A stretch of 64,000 nucleotides of DNA from Catonia carolina (GCA_035578175.1 JAQMRL010000006.1:30388893-30452892); one strand, 5' to 3'. Positions 1 to 11,636 are shown, numbered from the stretch's first letter. Made by a program: numbers and translations. The notes: generated from the letters alone by a model not told the origin.

Positions 1-143
1 CTCATTATTAAAATAAGGTTATGTCTTCTGAGATTAATTGTTTTGTTTATTTATAATGTTTTATTACAAATTGTAGGTTATATTTGTCATTTTTGCATTG
101 GCAAGAGAAAGTCGTGTAAGCGTTTCACATCAGACTATTTAAA
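1..143 (+). repeat. Repeat A, copy 1 (right end only)
   Basis: This is the last part of a dispersed repeat that recurs at least seven times here. I call plus the orientation that begins ACTTTCTCTTGCC and ends GGCAAGAGAAAGT followed by a short hairpin tail (GTGTGA, loop, TCACAC). This copy runs in from outside the window; it shows the GGCAAGAGAAAG block near 101 and a degenerate hairpin tail. It matches the end of the copy near 3.5 kb almost base for base. No coding capacity is seen. A non-autonomous DNA transposon is my guess. Confidence 0.75.
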
Positions 144-956
144 ACAAATTAATACTAATGACAGAAATTTTCCCAAAGATAATTTTCCCGTTATATTTTC
201 TAGAAACGATAAAATTTAATCGCTTAAATCATTTAGTTACATGTATAAGGTGTTATTTAATTAAAAGACTTAATTAATTCTATTCTGCATTTAAATATTC
301 CATTCGCATACACACGTGTATATTTTGCTTTGGAGTAGTTGTACTAGTCGAAATAATAATAGTAGTAATAGTTGTGGATAGATTATCAGAGCTGTTGAAT
401 ATGATTAAGACATTTAATTAAGACGTTGTGTACATCAGCACAAACCCCGACTGAGTTAGAACTACATAGGGTGGAAATGCCAATTTGCATAGCTAGCAAG
501 TATTGTGCATATATATAATATAAATCTGTATGCGTTTGAATTTCATGTATATGTATAGAAATGTTAGTACCGGAATGGATGCTGTGCGTATGGGTATGAT
601 ATAACAGCCAATCAGGTTTAACCAGCTACAATAATCCTTGTCACTCATATATCTCGCATATTTTAATGATATACATGAAAGGCCTATACTTAGATCGTAT
701 TAACGTGATATTGTATCATATTTTGTTAATTAACTATATTGGTAACGTAAAATTCCTGAATTTTGCGAGCCATTTGATATAACTGGTTGTAATAATTAAT
801 GTTTTAGCCATGGTTTTCGTGATAAATCTACGTAAAATTTCATATGCAGTACAACTTGGTTAATTCAAACTAGAAGAGGAATGAAAAATTGTTTGAATCA
901 TCAAAAATTCGAAATAACCAACATCATACGAAAGAGTATTGTAAAGTTAAAAAATG
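144..956. other. AT-rich stretch, nothing recognised
   Basis: I see no open frame of note, no inverted repeats and no match to the other repeats in the window. Confidence 0.5.
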
Positions 957-1867
957 TGGTGTAAAACACTCACACGACTTTTTCTTACAAATACAAATAA
1001 TGAACACAATAACTTAACATTAGAAATAAAACATTAAAAATAAACCAAAACACTAACCTCAATAAAACATAACCTAATTTTAATCATGAGTGATTGATGC
1101 AAAATGAAAATCAACCTCAGTGTGGCTTAATAATACGGAAAATCACTCTTTCACTCTAAACTAGGCTCTGTAGAGGAAAAATGCTCTCAATAAAAGTTGT
1201 TGATCTTTTTATTTCCTATAAATTTAATTATAGACACTTTTGTCGTAAAATGCATAGACGCAGACAGAAAATCGCCAAACTAAGCGTTATAGCTCCAAAA
1301 CAATGTTAGAAATAAAAGTTGTAGGACTTTAAATTCTCTACACCTCTTATTACATACTTTTTTGCGCTTAAATGCATATTAAAGTCGCAATCTTAAAAAA
1401 AAGATTTACGAGAAAACAACCTCCCCAAGAATTTCAGCAGACATGGCACCTATCCTATCTTGTAGAGCATAAAAAAATTTAGTAAATGAGGCGATTTTTA
1501 AAAAAATTCGTTGGAGCCGTTTTGAGAAAATCGCAAAAAATGAAAAATTACACAAATAAACTACTACTTCTGGTTGACCGATTTTGATGAAATCAAAATC
1601 GTGTCTGGTGGTACCTAACTTAAGTTTCAAGTTTTAACTCCGTACGAAGTTTCCGTTCTTGAGATATTCTGTTCACACACTCTCACACAAAAACACACAT
1701 GCGCGCGCACACGCACACACACGCACAGACCAATCGCTAAAAGCATGTTCATTTGGTTCAGGGGCCTGAAAACGTGTAGATCCGATGAAAAATCGATTTC
1801 AAAAAATTGACATGAAAACAATACTTTTTTTCCTTTATACTCCTATATAGGCAAGAGAAAGTAAAAA
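957..1867 (-). repeat. Repeat A, copy 2
   Basis: A roughly complete copy of about 0.9 kb in reverse orientation. It starts with the hairpin end (TGGTGTAAAACACTCACACG) and finishes GGCAAGAGAAAGTAAAAAT. It carries a CA/CG-rich microsatellite near 1674-1726, directly before the conserved block AGACCAATCGCTAAAA. Short open frames here cross the microsatellite and are not genes. Confidence 0.8.
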
Positions 1868-2670
1868 TTACAAAATTCGAGCTTTTGTTACACTATGTAT
1901 GCTACTAACAACAGAAATAACGTTTCACGTTTACATGGTATCAATGCACTAAAGCTTTTAAAAACAATGATTGCTTTGACCGTATAATTCATTTACACAT
2001 GCCAGAAATAGTAGTGAGAGAGATGAAACACATTTTTTATGACTAGCTTATGTAGAGTTGTTGCGAATATATTTGAAAGGGAAATCTCAAAACTCGAATG
2101 AATCTCTTAGGAACGTCATCTGATCCCGAAATAAACATTTCCTAAAATAACATTAGTGAATTTAACAACGGTTTGTTTTGGTATACCAGAAGCTTTCAAT
2201 GATTGGTTAACAGAAAAAAGGAGAAAAACTACAGTGAGTGAATGCTTAGAATATGGGCTGAAGAAAGAGCTTCCAGAAACTTTCTAAAGTCATCTCACGT
2301 GGTCTAAAGTAATTGTTAGTATATGAGAAAAAACTCCGTTTTTTATGTGCTTATTCAATTCTAATCTGTGTAACATTTGACAACATTATTAAACTGTACT
2401 GTTAAGTACATTTACTGTAGGCCTGAGTAAGCCGGAACTCGAGGGGATCCGTGGTTTGTTCCGGCTTATAAATAAACTTTCCCTCTTACATAAACGCATG
2501 TACTCGAATAATTCTATAAGTTACCAAGGTTATTATTTAACCCACTTGTAGAATTAAATTTTACTAATTTATATTTATTTATAAGACAAGATATCCATTT
2601 GCTATTTCTAATAATTAGTAAAAATTACTCATTTTTAAAAAAGATATTAATTTGAAAATTTTTTCTGTTT
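1868..2670. other. Spacer between inverted repeat A copies
   Basis: About 800 bp between two outward-facing repeat A copies. Around 2210-2315 it resembles the 3' end of the LINE at 4.6-5.3 kb (shared AGAGCTTCCAG and CACGTGGTCTAAA blocks). At 2428-2468 there is a hairpin with a perfect 11 bp stem (TAAGCCGGAAC, 19 nt loop, GTTCCGGCTTA), probably a remnant of a pogo-type terminus. Confidence 0.5.
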
Positions 2671-3600
2671 TTTACTTTCTCTTGCCTATATGCATATAAA
2701 GGAAGGAAAGTATAGTTTTCATGTCAATTTTCGAAATCGAGTTTTTACCGGATCTACACGTTTTCAGACCTCCTGAACCCAAAAAAACATGTTTTTAGCG
2801 ATTGGTTTGTGTGTGTGTGTGTGTGTGAACAAAATATTATAAGAACGGAACCTCGTACAAACTTGAACTTGAAATTTAAGTTAGACACTACTAGGGAACA
2901 CGAACTTTTTCATCAAAATCGATCAACCGGAAGTAGTAATTTATCCGTGTAATTTTTCACTGTTTTCCGATTTTCTCAAAAACGGCTCCTGAAATTTTTT
3001 TAAAAATCGCCTCATTTACTATATGCGTTTTATGTTCTACAAGATATGGTAGGCGTCATGTCTGTTAAAATTCTTGGAGAGGCTATTTACACGTAAAAAC
3101 GGTTTTATTAAAACTGCGACTTTAATATGCATTTTAACGCAAAAATTTATATTATAAACGTTGTAGAAAGTTTTAAATTCTACAACTTTTATTTCGAACA
3201 TTTTTTGTGTAACGCTTAGTTTAGCTGTAATTAGCGATTTTCTGTTTTTTTCTCACGAAAACGTGTAAAAATCGAATTTTTAAAGATATTTGCCTTAGTA
3301 TGTATTTTACGACAAAAGTGTATATAATAAAATTTATACGAATTTAAAAGATCTACAACTTTTATTTAAAGCATTCTTCTCTACAGAGCCTAGTTTGTCG
3401 TGAAAGAATGATTTTCCGTATTTTTAAGCTAATCTGAGGTTGATTTTCATTTTGCGTTTTTCTATCATGTTTAAAATTAGGTTATGTTTATTGAGGTTAA
3501 TTTTTGTTTTTTCGAATGTTTTATTACTAATGTTAGGTTTATTGTTCATTATTTTCATTGGCAAGAGAAAGTTGTGTGTGTGTGTGGGTCACACCACATT
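2671..3600 (+). repeat. Repeat A, copy 3
   Basis: Full-length copy in plus orientation, inverted relative to copy 2. It opens TTTACTTTCTCTTGCC and ends with GGCAAGAGAAAG plus a tail whose hairpin has been replaced by a TG run. The internal microsatellite is a short TG tract near 2806-2826, at the same relative place as in the other copies. Confidence 0.8.
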
Positions 3601-4565
3601 TTTTATTGAATAATTACTTTACAGAATATAATTATTTACAGAACCTTTGACGCAATTATTGGGTATTCATCCATAGGGGAAATAAATAAATTACATAACA
3701 CAATTTAAAGAATTAATTGAGCGGTACTTTAATCATTTAATAAACTGTAAAAGGGAAACAATTTTTGGTACTCTGTTCTTTGAGAAAATACCCAAGTAGA
3801 TGGGGTTTACAGTTACCTGGGTAACTAGGGTGTGAAAGTTTTAAACAAATAAGTCTTTTCTTGTATTCAACTGATATGTACTCCATGTTAAAAGTGAAAG
3901 GAAACTATTTTATTTATACTGATGCACTTCTTTTAGTTTGATAAGAAATGAAATTAAGTAAATATCTTACGGCATGTTGTTAAAGTTAATCGATTTAACT
4001 GTTACAGAACTAGACTAATGGACTTGAACTAGGAATAAACTTTTATGTTTCTGTACATCTATCTACGAAAAACGGGAATAAGCTTATCTACATAATAAAG
4101 AACGTTGTAAATACGTCTTTGATACGGCCTTCCAACTTAGAAGTAAACAACCAGGCTTATGTTGATTTTTCTTTACCGTATTTTCCTTTTTATTTTCTCT
4201 CGTTCTTTCCAGGAGATAGATCCTCATACAAAACAGTATTTTTATCTTGTTACCGCTCCATAAAAGGAAATATTTTTCGGTCTCTTTTTGATTTTGATTA
4301 ACTAAGAATGAATCCTTATTTACATATTTTTTCCAATTATATTTATATTTATGGTTTTTTTCTAAATGAATTTTGTTTCATAAATTGCTTTTTGTTTATA
4401 ATAAAATAATTAGTTTAAAATAAAACCTTAGGAGTGCAAAAATTGTGGTAATTTAATTAAGAATTAAGAGCGTCTCTTTGTTTAAAAAAAATAAACATAA
4501 TCTGTACATATAATAAATAAAAACAATGAAAGACTGAAAAAGGAAATATGTAGAAAAAGCAGAAC
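3601..4565. other. AT-rich stretch, nothing recognised
   Basis: A 60-codon frame at 4119-4301 has no recognisable motif and is within chance expectation for this composition. No repeat match seen. Confidence 0.4.
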
Positions 4566-4569
4566 TACA

Positions 4570-5340
4570 GATTTTCTTCGAAAAAACTAAATTAACGAAC
4601 GTCAAAACCCCTCACCCTACGTCACCTGAAGATACAATACGGAAAACTTAGGAAAGTTATAGCTTCAAGTATCTCGGGGAGATAATACAACCAAAGACCA
4701 GCGAAAAGGAAGCGAACATCAGACAAAGAAGATGGCCGGTGTACTCCGAGGAGCTCACCACTTATATAAGAAGAAAGCACTCTCAAGACAACCAGAGATT
4801 ATAAAAAAAGAAAACATTATAACATTGTGATAAAACCTGTTCCTTTGTACACGAGTGGGGTCCGAAGAATGACCGGGAAGGCTGGTCTGAAAGAAACAGG
4901 GAAATGTGAAAGAAAGATCTTCCGCAAGATAATGGGTCCAACGATAGTAGACGAACAATATTAGTAAGTTACATGGTCAAGAAGGATTATAGAAGAGAAA
5001 TGTACGATTCATGAAATGATTAGAAAAAGTTAACTGAAATTTTACGGACACCTGTACACAATGGAGGAAAAAAGGTTGATAAAACAAATTTTTAAGACAC
5101 TAAAAAGTAAATCTTAGGCTTCAGATAAATGGTTTATAGAAGTCAGAAAGAATATTTAAAAAACCGAAATAAACTGAAAACTTAATGAACTAAACTTAAG
5201 TTCAGACAACTAGTTACGGACTTTTAGGGCTTACATGAAGAGAAAGAACAGAATATCAGGTGGACAGACGAAAGGAAAATAGCCTACAGTGAGAAAAAGC
5301 TCTCAAGAAGAGCTTCCAGGCACCTGACGTGGTCTAAAAG
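4570..5340 (+). pseudogene. Degenerate LINE reverse transcriptase C-terminal region (LINE Y)
   Basis: Conceptual translation in shifting frames gives fragments typical of the C-terminal part of insect endonuclease-reverse transcriptase LINEs: a YLGE-type block, a VIKPVPLY block (usual form PVLLYxSE), ERKILRKIMGP, then KFYGHLYTMEEKRL and KWFIEVRKN. Several stops and frameshifts interrupt it, so it is an old, dead 3' fragment. I cannot fix its 5' end. A shorter piece of the same 3' end seems to lie near 2210-2315. Its clade (RTE-like or CR1-like) is uncertain. Confidence 0.6.
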
Positions 5341-5365
5341 TGGCCCTATACGAGGCAAAACATTC

Positions 5366-5416
5366 AAACAATACTTTTCGTCCTTGCATACTCATGTTGG
5401 GAAAAAGAAAGTAAAA
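5366..5416 (-). repeat. Repeat A, terminal remnant
   Basis: About 50 bp matching the last bases of reverse-oriented repeat A (CAATACTTTT, a spacer, then GAAAAAGAAAGTAAAAAT). It directly follows the LINE Y fragment. Confidence 0.45.
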
Positions 5417-6372
5417 ATGTACTAAGAACCATCCTGAAAGCGTTTTAGTGCATATTAAACAAAGAAATTCATCATGAACCAATTTAGTATATCTCTTAAT
5501 CATCTCACTATCAATTTACTTAACAAAACTACCTTAAATAGAAAAGTTAACAGACATAACTTTTTAAATTTACCTGCAACATAGTGAGATTAGAAAATTA
5601 AAAAAAAAAAAATTTTGGAATGATAACAGAGGCTCGTCAGTGGATGATTTCTCTAATTACGATGCCTCATCGACGCCAAATTAATCGATGAATTCCGCTG
5701 GAAATGTGTCAGATTAAACGTTAACAAATAGATACTTAAACTGTATTTCATTGAAATTGTAATGTCTATTCTAATATATTAATAAATGAATTGGAAATTA
5801 AAGAGAAATGTATACGTATTTTATCCAATTAACGAAATAGCATTGAAATTCAATGATAGTCTCTTTAACTTGGCTCATTTCCAGTTAATACTTCATTGAA
5901 AAATAATACTAAGTTAAATTGTTTGGAAAATTAATTAATAGAACTAGAGAAAAGTTCAGATAAATACTGTAGTTGTAATTTCATCTTTATATATAAAGAA
6001 AACTAGTGAATTATCACGTTTAACAATAGTTTGGGTTCAGTAAAGGGATTTTTGCAAACAAGTTTAGGTAAACTTTACAATAACTAATACTTCTGTAGAC
6101 TCAGAAATAAGTTTTCTCTTAGCTAAATCAACAAGAAATTTAATTATTTTCAGCTATAATTAATCTGCAATTACCTCCGAAGTTAGTGTTGTGAGACGTC
6201 AGAAGTTGGTTTCTTATATTAAATTCGAGTGAAAATTTAACAATATAAAATATATTTATAATACGTTCAAAACGCTTCTTTTCCTGCCTGGAAACCATTT
6301 TGTATTTTTAAAGATAAAAAGGTATACTGGTAATGATTGAAGATACATTTATAAAAAATTCCAGACCCGTAC
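5417..6372. other. AT-rich stretch, nothing recognised
   Basis: No frame above background and no repeat match. An A-run near 5599-5612 is the only simple sequence. Confidence 0.4.
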
Positions 6373-6374
6373 TA

Positions 6375-7670
6375 TAGGGTGATTCAAAAAGAGCGCCGGT
6401 TTTGATATATCAAATTAAGAGATTTATTTTATTGAAAAACTGAAAATAAATACATCAAGTTCATCTTACCTTCCGATTTCATGTATGAAAAATGATGTCA
6501 TGCATGTGTCTTCCTCTACTGCGCTGGCACGCATCAACTCTGTCCATGAAATTGGATATTACTGCACGACAAGTTTCGGGGTTTATTGGGATACACCAAT
6601 GACTTCAGATGACCCCAAAGATGAAAGTCACAAGGCGTCAAGTCACACGACCTTGGTGGCCATTGATGGTCGGAATTACGAGAAATGATGCGATCCTGGA
6701 ACCGTTCACGGAGCAACAACATTGTTTCTCGTGCAGCGTGACAGGTGGCACCATCCTGCTGAAACCACAACTCGTCAATGTCCATTCCATCCAAATGACG
6801 CCACAAAAACTCCCTAATCATCGTACGGTATCGGTCTCCATTTACTGTCACGGCTTGTCCTTCTTGATTTTCTAAAAAGTAAGGGCCGATGACACCGCCC
6901 GACCAAAAGCCGCACCAAACTGTCACTCGCTGTGTATACATTTCCCTTAACCACGCGAGGGTTTTCTAAACCCCACATACGGCAGTTCTGTTTATTAACA
7001 AAACCGTTTAAGTGGAAGTGCGCCTCATCACTGAAAATGATTTTGTTTACGAAGGTGTCATCATCCTGCGGTTTTCTCAATACCCAGTCAACAAACTGTC
7101 GTCTCTTCTGGTGGTCTGCCACTTTCAAATGTTGCGTCAACTGAATTTTATGCGGGTGATATTGGAGATCGTACCGAAGAATTCTCCGTACAGAAGAACA
7201 TCGTAAACCCAATTGTTAAGAACGGCGACGTATTGATTTTGCTGGGCTAACAGCCACACTATCACGAACCAACGCAACGTTCTGCTCAGTTCGGCCAGAA
7301 CGACGACGTCCAGAACTTTTAAGGTCGACTGTTGAACCCGTCTCAAAAAACTTTTTCATGAGCCTGCGAACTGTTGATTCATTCGGTGCTTCATTACGTC
7401 CTAGAGTACCGCGAAGTCGCCTGACAGTAGCCGCATAACTCTCTCCACTCTGGTAAAATGTTTTGACGATTAACACTCGTTGTGCAATAGTAAACTTCTC
7501 CATGGTTAAACACAGACTGCGAGAGTACTACACTGCGAACAAGCGAAACTAAAACTGAATCGTCAATCGGAATGTTCTCCGAAATAGAAATGAGGTCTAA
7601 CAATGTTGCCAACCGATAAACAAAAATTTACCAGCCGTTTAAAAACCGGCGCTCTTTTTGAATCACCCGT
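6375..7670 (-). mobile_element. Tc1/mariner-type transposon, DD41D-like, copy 1
   Basis: A 1.3 kb element flanked by TA on both sides. It has 27 bp perfect terminal inverted repeats beginning GGGTGATTCAAAAAGAGCGC; the two outermost bases differ between ends. It holds a broken transposase on the minus strand. A nearly identical copy lies at 49.65 kb, so the family moved recently. Compared with that copy, 56 bp are missing in the 3' half of the gene, with the 6 bp microhomology GTTTCG at the junction near 6577. The right end abuts a LINE tail made of CTT units. Confidence 0.95.
6534..7503 (-). pseudogene. DD41D mariner-type transposase, broken
   Basis: Cut-and-paste transposase that would bind the element's inverted repeats and cut next to TA. 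The start is MEKFTIAQRVLIVK, an N-terminal helix-turn-helix region of the DUF4817 type. The catalytic residues are visible: first Asp in IIFSDEAHFH, second in WFQQDGATC, third in LTPCDFHLWG. I count 41 residues between the second and third, matching the DD41D group. Three lesions kill it: a TAA replacing a Gln codon at 7214-7216, one extra base near 6945 that shifts the frame (a KEMYTQ block is expected there), and the 56 bp deletion that removes part of the C-terminus. The other copy reads through the first site, which shows the ancestral state. Confidence 0.9.
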
Positions 7671-7672
7671 TA

Positions 7673-7945
7673 CTTCTTCTTCCCGCAATCAAGGATTAGG
7701 CTTCAGCTTGTTCCGATTCACAACAGCGACAAACTACTGAATTATTACCATCTTTTGCGTGGCCTCCCAACATCTCTCCTCCCCGCCGGTGTGTATTGCA
7801 AAACACTGAGGCGGATCCATCCTTCAGGCATTCTCTTTACGTGCGTCCTCCATCGATTACTACTTTCTGCAATCTTTTCATTCAGGTTGTAAACAGTAAA
7901 TCCATTCTTATTTCTTAGTTGGAGACCTGTATTTAACAACATTTT
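7673..7945 (-). pseudogene. LINE X 3' fragment
   Basis: On the minus strand a 65-codon frame (7745-7942) ends in RRDVGRPRKRW, the usual C-terminal signature of RTE-like insect LINEs (GRPRxRW). Downstream is a short 3' UTR with an imperfect palindrome and a tail of AAG units that touches the mariner-type element. The 3' end matches LINE X at 41 kb and the piece inside the Helitron at 19.0 kb. It is 5'-truncated. Confidence 0.65.
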
Positions 7946-8048
7946 TGATAATTATAATAAATATTTCAAAAATTTCAAAATAACGGCTGTTAAATTTTTC
8001 AGTAATATTATTTCCATAGATTAACAATGTCTTATTAAACAAATTCAT

Positions 8049-8200
8049 TGGCCGCCTCCTTGGCCAAGTGGTCAGCGTGCTACTCTGCAAAGATGAGCTA
8101 CCGTAGTCGATTACCGGCCTGTAAATTATTCATTTAAAACCCTTGGTTTCATATCCCAACGTAGTCGCTAATGATCACAATGTTGTTGCGATAATACATA
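8049..8200 (+). repeat. Possible tRNA-derived SINE
   Basis: TTGGCCAAGTGGTCAGCG resembles an A box, and GGTTTCATATCCC about 90 bp further on resembles a B box. The spacing is that of a tRNA-like head, but the internal arms do not pair well, so it is not a tRNA gene. Only one copy in the window. Confidence 0.35.
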
Positions 8201-8607
8201 AGTTAAAAATACTTTTTAACAATTTGTCGTGAACGAAATTTCACTTTATTTATAAAAAAAATGTTTTAAGTTAGTAAATGATAATGTGATTGATTTTATA
8301 ACCAGCGGGATTTTCGAGTCGGTTTCTTTACCGTACGTAGGCCTATAGTTATATTACGAGTATTTTCTGAAAAGTTTGTCTGTATTTTAATTAAACTTGG
8401 AAGGAAAAAATTCGTTTGTTTCAGTATTTTAATATTTAATGTATTTGAAAATAAATCTAATGTAGTGCTTATTTCAGGTTCTTTCGAGATCTGGTTGTTA
8501 ATAAGGGAAAAAAATTCATTTTAATTTTAGAAAAAGGTATTTATTAACAAATGAATTTATTACGATAAACTATTTCGGTTATAACTACTATTTTGTTACA
8601 AATAAAC
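8201..8607. other. AT-rich stretch with a weak repeated motif
   Basis: The motif TTCAGGTTCTTTCGAGATCTGG near 8473 has relatives near 45.88 kb and 54.75 kb with diverged flanks, so a worn dispersed repeat is possible. Nothing else is seen. Confidence 0.3.
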
Positions 8608-8608
8608 T

Positions 8609-9335
8609 TTTTTTTGCCATCAGTCTCTCTACTGGTTTGATGCAGTTCTCCAAGCTGTTCTATCTTGCGCAAGCCGTTTCATATCTACATACCTGTAACA
8701 CCCTACATCTTTTGTAATTTACTTTATATATTCTAACCTTTCCCTCCCCCTACAATTCACTCCCTCAATATTATCCTCCATTATTGATACAATACCTGGA
8801 TGTCTTAAGATATGCCCCACTAGCCTACATCATTTCTTCTGGTAAGATGCTTCCATATACTTCTTTTTTCATCCACTCCTAAGAACCCATCATCCTAAGA
8901 ACCCCTAAATTACTTATCTTGTCCACCCTCCTATTCTTCAAAATTTTCCTATAACACCACATTTCTAAAGCTTCTATCCTCTTCCTTTCTATTGCCCCTA
9001 TCACCCACGTATCACTTCTGAATAATGCTACACTCCAAACATAGTATTTTAAGAAATTTTTCCTAATCTGTAACTCAATGTTTCTAGTCAGTTAGTTGTT
9101 TTTCATTTCAAAGGCTTTTCTAGCTTGAGCAATTCTACTTTTGATATCACTTGTGCTTCTACCATCCTTTGTTATTTTACTCCCTAGATAGCAAATTTCC
9201 TCAACTTCCTATATGTTTACGTTGCCTACTTTTGAATTTCCCATCTCTTTTAAACTACTCTTGCTGCTGCACAACACTTTTGTTTTCTTCTTATTAATTT
9301 TCATGAAGTAATCCTTTCTCATGAAAGGTCCATTA
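8609..9335 (-). pseudogene. RTE-like LINE, 3' fragment (copy of the 46 kb element)
   Basis: Nearly collinear with 46.13-46.83 kb. It begins (plus strand) with a T-run, then GCCATCAGTCTCTCTACTGG, the complement of the family's 3' stem-loop. Translation on the minus strand is interrupted. It stops abruptly near 9335, so it is 5'-truncated, as is usual for incomplete reverse transcription. Confidence 0.85.
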
Positions 9336-9591
9336 AACTAATTAATAATTAATTAAAATAACATTAGTAATTAAACTGCTTAACCCAATTAGACTAAATT
9401 TGTGACAAAATGCTAATTTTAACTAAAAGAAAATAATATAGTCATTTACAATCAACAATAAATTATTTACTTATGAACCAGAATAATTTTACACTAGGCC
9501 TACTGCTCGTTAGAAATATGTGCTAAACAATGTCACTGCCACGCCGTTATGTACGAAAATAATTTACTAATGTAAAAACACTGGCTTTACT
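9336..9591. other. Short AT-rich spacer
   Basis: No feature recognised between the RTE-like fragment and the R1-clade insertion. Confidence 0.4.
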
Positions 9592-9604
9592 TTACCACTG
9601 TCCA

Positions 9605-11223
9605 CTACTACCGGTCTGCTACCGGTATTCGGTAAGCTTCTGGAGCGATTGATTGAGGAACGCCTCAAGGAAAGCGTTGATATGGCTCAATTTAAAGTAC
9701 AAGGCCAGTACGGCTTTCAAACAGGGGTAGGCACCGAGGACTGTATTTTGAAGGCCCTGTCCGAGGTGGAAGGCACCGACTGTACCTACGTTTTAGGTAT
9801 TTTTATAGACATCGAGGCTGCATTCCCTTCCTTGTGTTGGGGAGACATCCTCGATGAATTGCTAAGTCGCAACATACCCATCCATCTCCGGGCTATCGTG
9901 GGAGACTATTTGTCTAACCGCGAGGCTTTGTTTATGACCAGCTTCCAGTCTGTGAGGAAGCCGGTGACGCGGGGTTGCCCGCAGGGGTCTATTCTTGGGC
10001 CTCTGTTGTGGAATCTTGTGTTCGCCGGTCTTTTGGGGCTACCTTTCCCCGAGTCTGTCACAGCCCTTGCTTTCGCTGATGACTTGCTCATTCTAGTACG
10101 CGGTTGGTCGCGGCCACAGCTGGAGGAACGTTGCGGGTCGGTAATGACCCTGGTCGAGGGATGGATGGACGAACATAATTTAAAATTGAGTGTTGCCAAA
10201 ACGAAGTATATGCTTCTGAGGAACACTGCAAAATTGTCATTCAGTCGGAACCCTGTAGTTAAATATAAAGGGGCCACAGTAAGTAGAGTCAGAGTTCATA
10301 AGTACCTTGGCGTTCTGCTCGACGACAAATTGCTATTTAGCAACCACGTCGCGCAGGTTGCGACTGACGCCGCTGGTGTAATGCACAAACTGCGGCGAAT
10401 TGCTCGGAAGGACTGGGGCTTGTCTGCGGACAGTCTCAGTATGATTTATAAAGGTGTGTTCGAGAGCATGGTGACTTACGCGTCTGCTGTGTGGGCTCAC
10501 CGTTTGGACCGTAATAGAGGACTCATTCTAAATTTAAGGAGTGCCCAGCGCAGAGCCCTGTTGGTTTGCACTGGTGCTTTTAGTACATGCTCCTATGAGG
10601 CTACCACCGTAGCGGGAAAGGCTCTCCCGGCGGATTTGAAAGTGCGAGTGCGTGCTGCAATGTGGAGATTGCGAAGGGGGCAGGAAGCCGAGATCTTCGG
10701 TGAGAGGTTCCGAGTCGCTCCGGCGGGTCGGGATCAGGATCCGGGGGGACCGGGTAATGTTAATGCCGACAATATTATAAGGTTGCCCTACCCTGCTCTT
10801 AAGAAGAGAGTTGAAGCTCTCGCTCTTGAAGCATGGCAGCGCGAGTGGGACACCGCACATAAGGGAAGGTCTCTGTATGATTTCATCCAGGACCTGGGGG
10901 GATGGTACGCCTCAAGTGTTTCATTAAGGACATCGGGTGTCCGAGTCCTAACTGGTCACGGTGAGTTTGCAGCTTATCTGAAGCGGTTCCGCCTGCTGGC
11001 TGATGATTCTTGTGTCTGTGGGGAGGTCCAATCCAATACACATTTGTTGTATGATTGCCCCGCTCTGGGGGGGCCCAGACGACGATTGGCCCTGAAGCTT
11101 CAAGGTCAGGGGGAAAACTGGCCTCTCACGGAACGTTCGAGTTTGTACCGCGAGGTGCATGCCCGGGCGGTGTGGGGGTTCCTTGACGAGGTAGCTACGT
11201 TCTACCGTCGTCATGTAGTTTAA
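9605..11223 (+). CDS. R1-clade ORF2 C-terminal part: reverse transcriptase and zinc knuckle
   Basis: Open from the insertion boundary to the stop, about 540 codons; the true start and the endonuclease domain are missing because of 5' truncation. The frame opens with a GLLPVFGKLLERL block, so the first residues fall inside the fingers of the reverse transcriptase. It continues with IDIEAAF (motif A), RGCPQGSILGPLLWN (motif B), LAFADDLLIL (catalytic motif C) and YLGVLLDD. Near the C-terminus CVCG, with later His and Cys (C-x-C-x7-H-x4-C), forms the zinc knuckle usual in R1, TRAS and SART elements. The protein would copy the element's RNA at a nicked target. Codon use is GC-rich, unlike everything around it. 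It is probably not expressed, since the promoter end is gone. Confidence 0.92.
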
Positions 11224-11636
11224 CTAAGGGTTGTGTCCCTGCAACCGGCGTTCGACACTGAGTCAAAATTTTATGGTGAACAAACACTTCTGGCGCATAT
11301 TAAGGCGACTAGGTCCTAACTAATAATTTTATTAGTTATTTTAATATTTTTCGACAATTTTTCTAGACTGTTAGGACCCAATATTTCTGACGCGAGCCTT
11401 GAGCTCGTAGAGGCATATGACAAGAGGGCGAGTATTTATACACACTCCCCAGGTCTGGCGACCTGGCTCCGACTCGCCCTCGAATAATTTTAGTTTCATA
11501 ACTAGTTTTTAATTTAAATTCAAGGTGACTGTCGCCGTCACAACGTTTATTAAGAGTTCTTAGGAACGGCCTCCAGGTCTATGCCATCCGGCGACCAATT
11601 GGAGGGGAGGTGGTGGGAGAAATGCCAGAAACCATA
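9605..11636 (+). mobile_element. R1-clade non-LTR retrotransposon, 5'-truncated
   Basis: A 2.03 kb GC-rich insertion in AT-rich surroundings, bounded by a perfect 13 bp target duplication, TTACCACTGTCCA, at 9592-9604 and 11637-11649. The perfect duplication and the uninterrupted frame point to a recent insertion. There is no poly(A) tail; the 3' UTR (11224-11636) ends in non-A-rich sequence, as in several R1-clade elements. The target is not rDNA, so this member is not confined to the 28S site used by classical R1. Confidence 0.93.

Noticed and set aside
957..1867. Repeat A as a non-autonomous Helitron
   Set aside because: It has a hairpin near one end, but no CTRR end and no clear TC start with an A^T target. 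Ends are better described as inverted repeats.
8609..9356. Target duplication TAAACT around the RTE-like fragment at 8.6 kb
   Set aside because: Only six bases, AT-rich, and it would need unexplained extra bases at the 5' end.
9906..11214. Minus-strand frames opposite the R1-clade ORF (and opposite the jockey and Helitron ORFs)
   Set aside because: Shadow frames of GC-rich or long real frames.
9605..11636. Host gene or horizontally acquired bacterial gene, because of GC content and long frame
   Set aside because: Reverse transcriptase motifs, terminal zinc knuckle and the 13 bp target duplication make it a retrotransposon.
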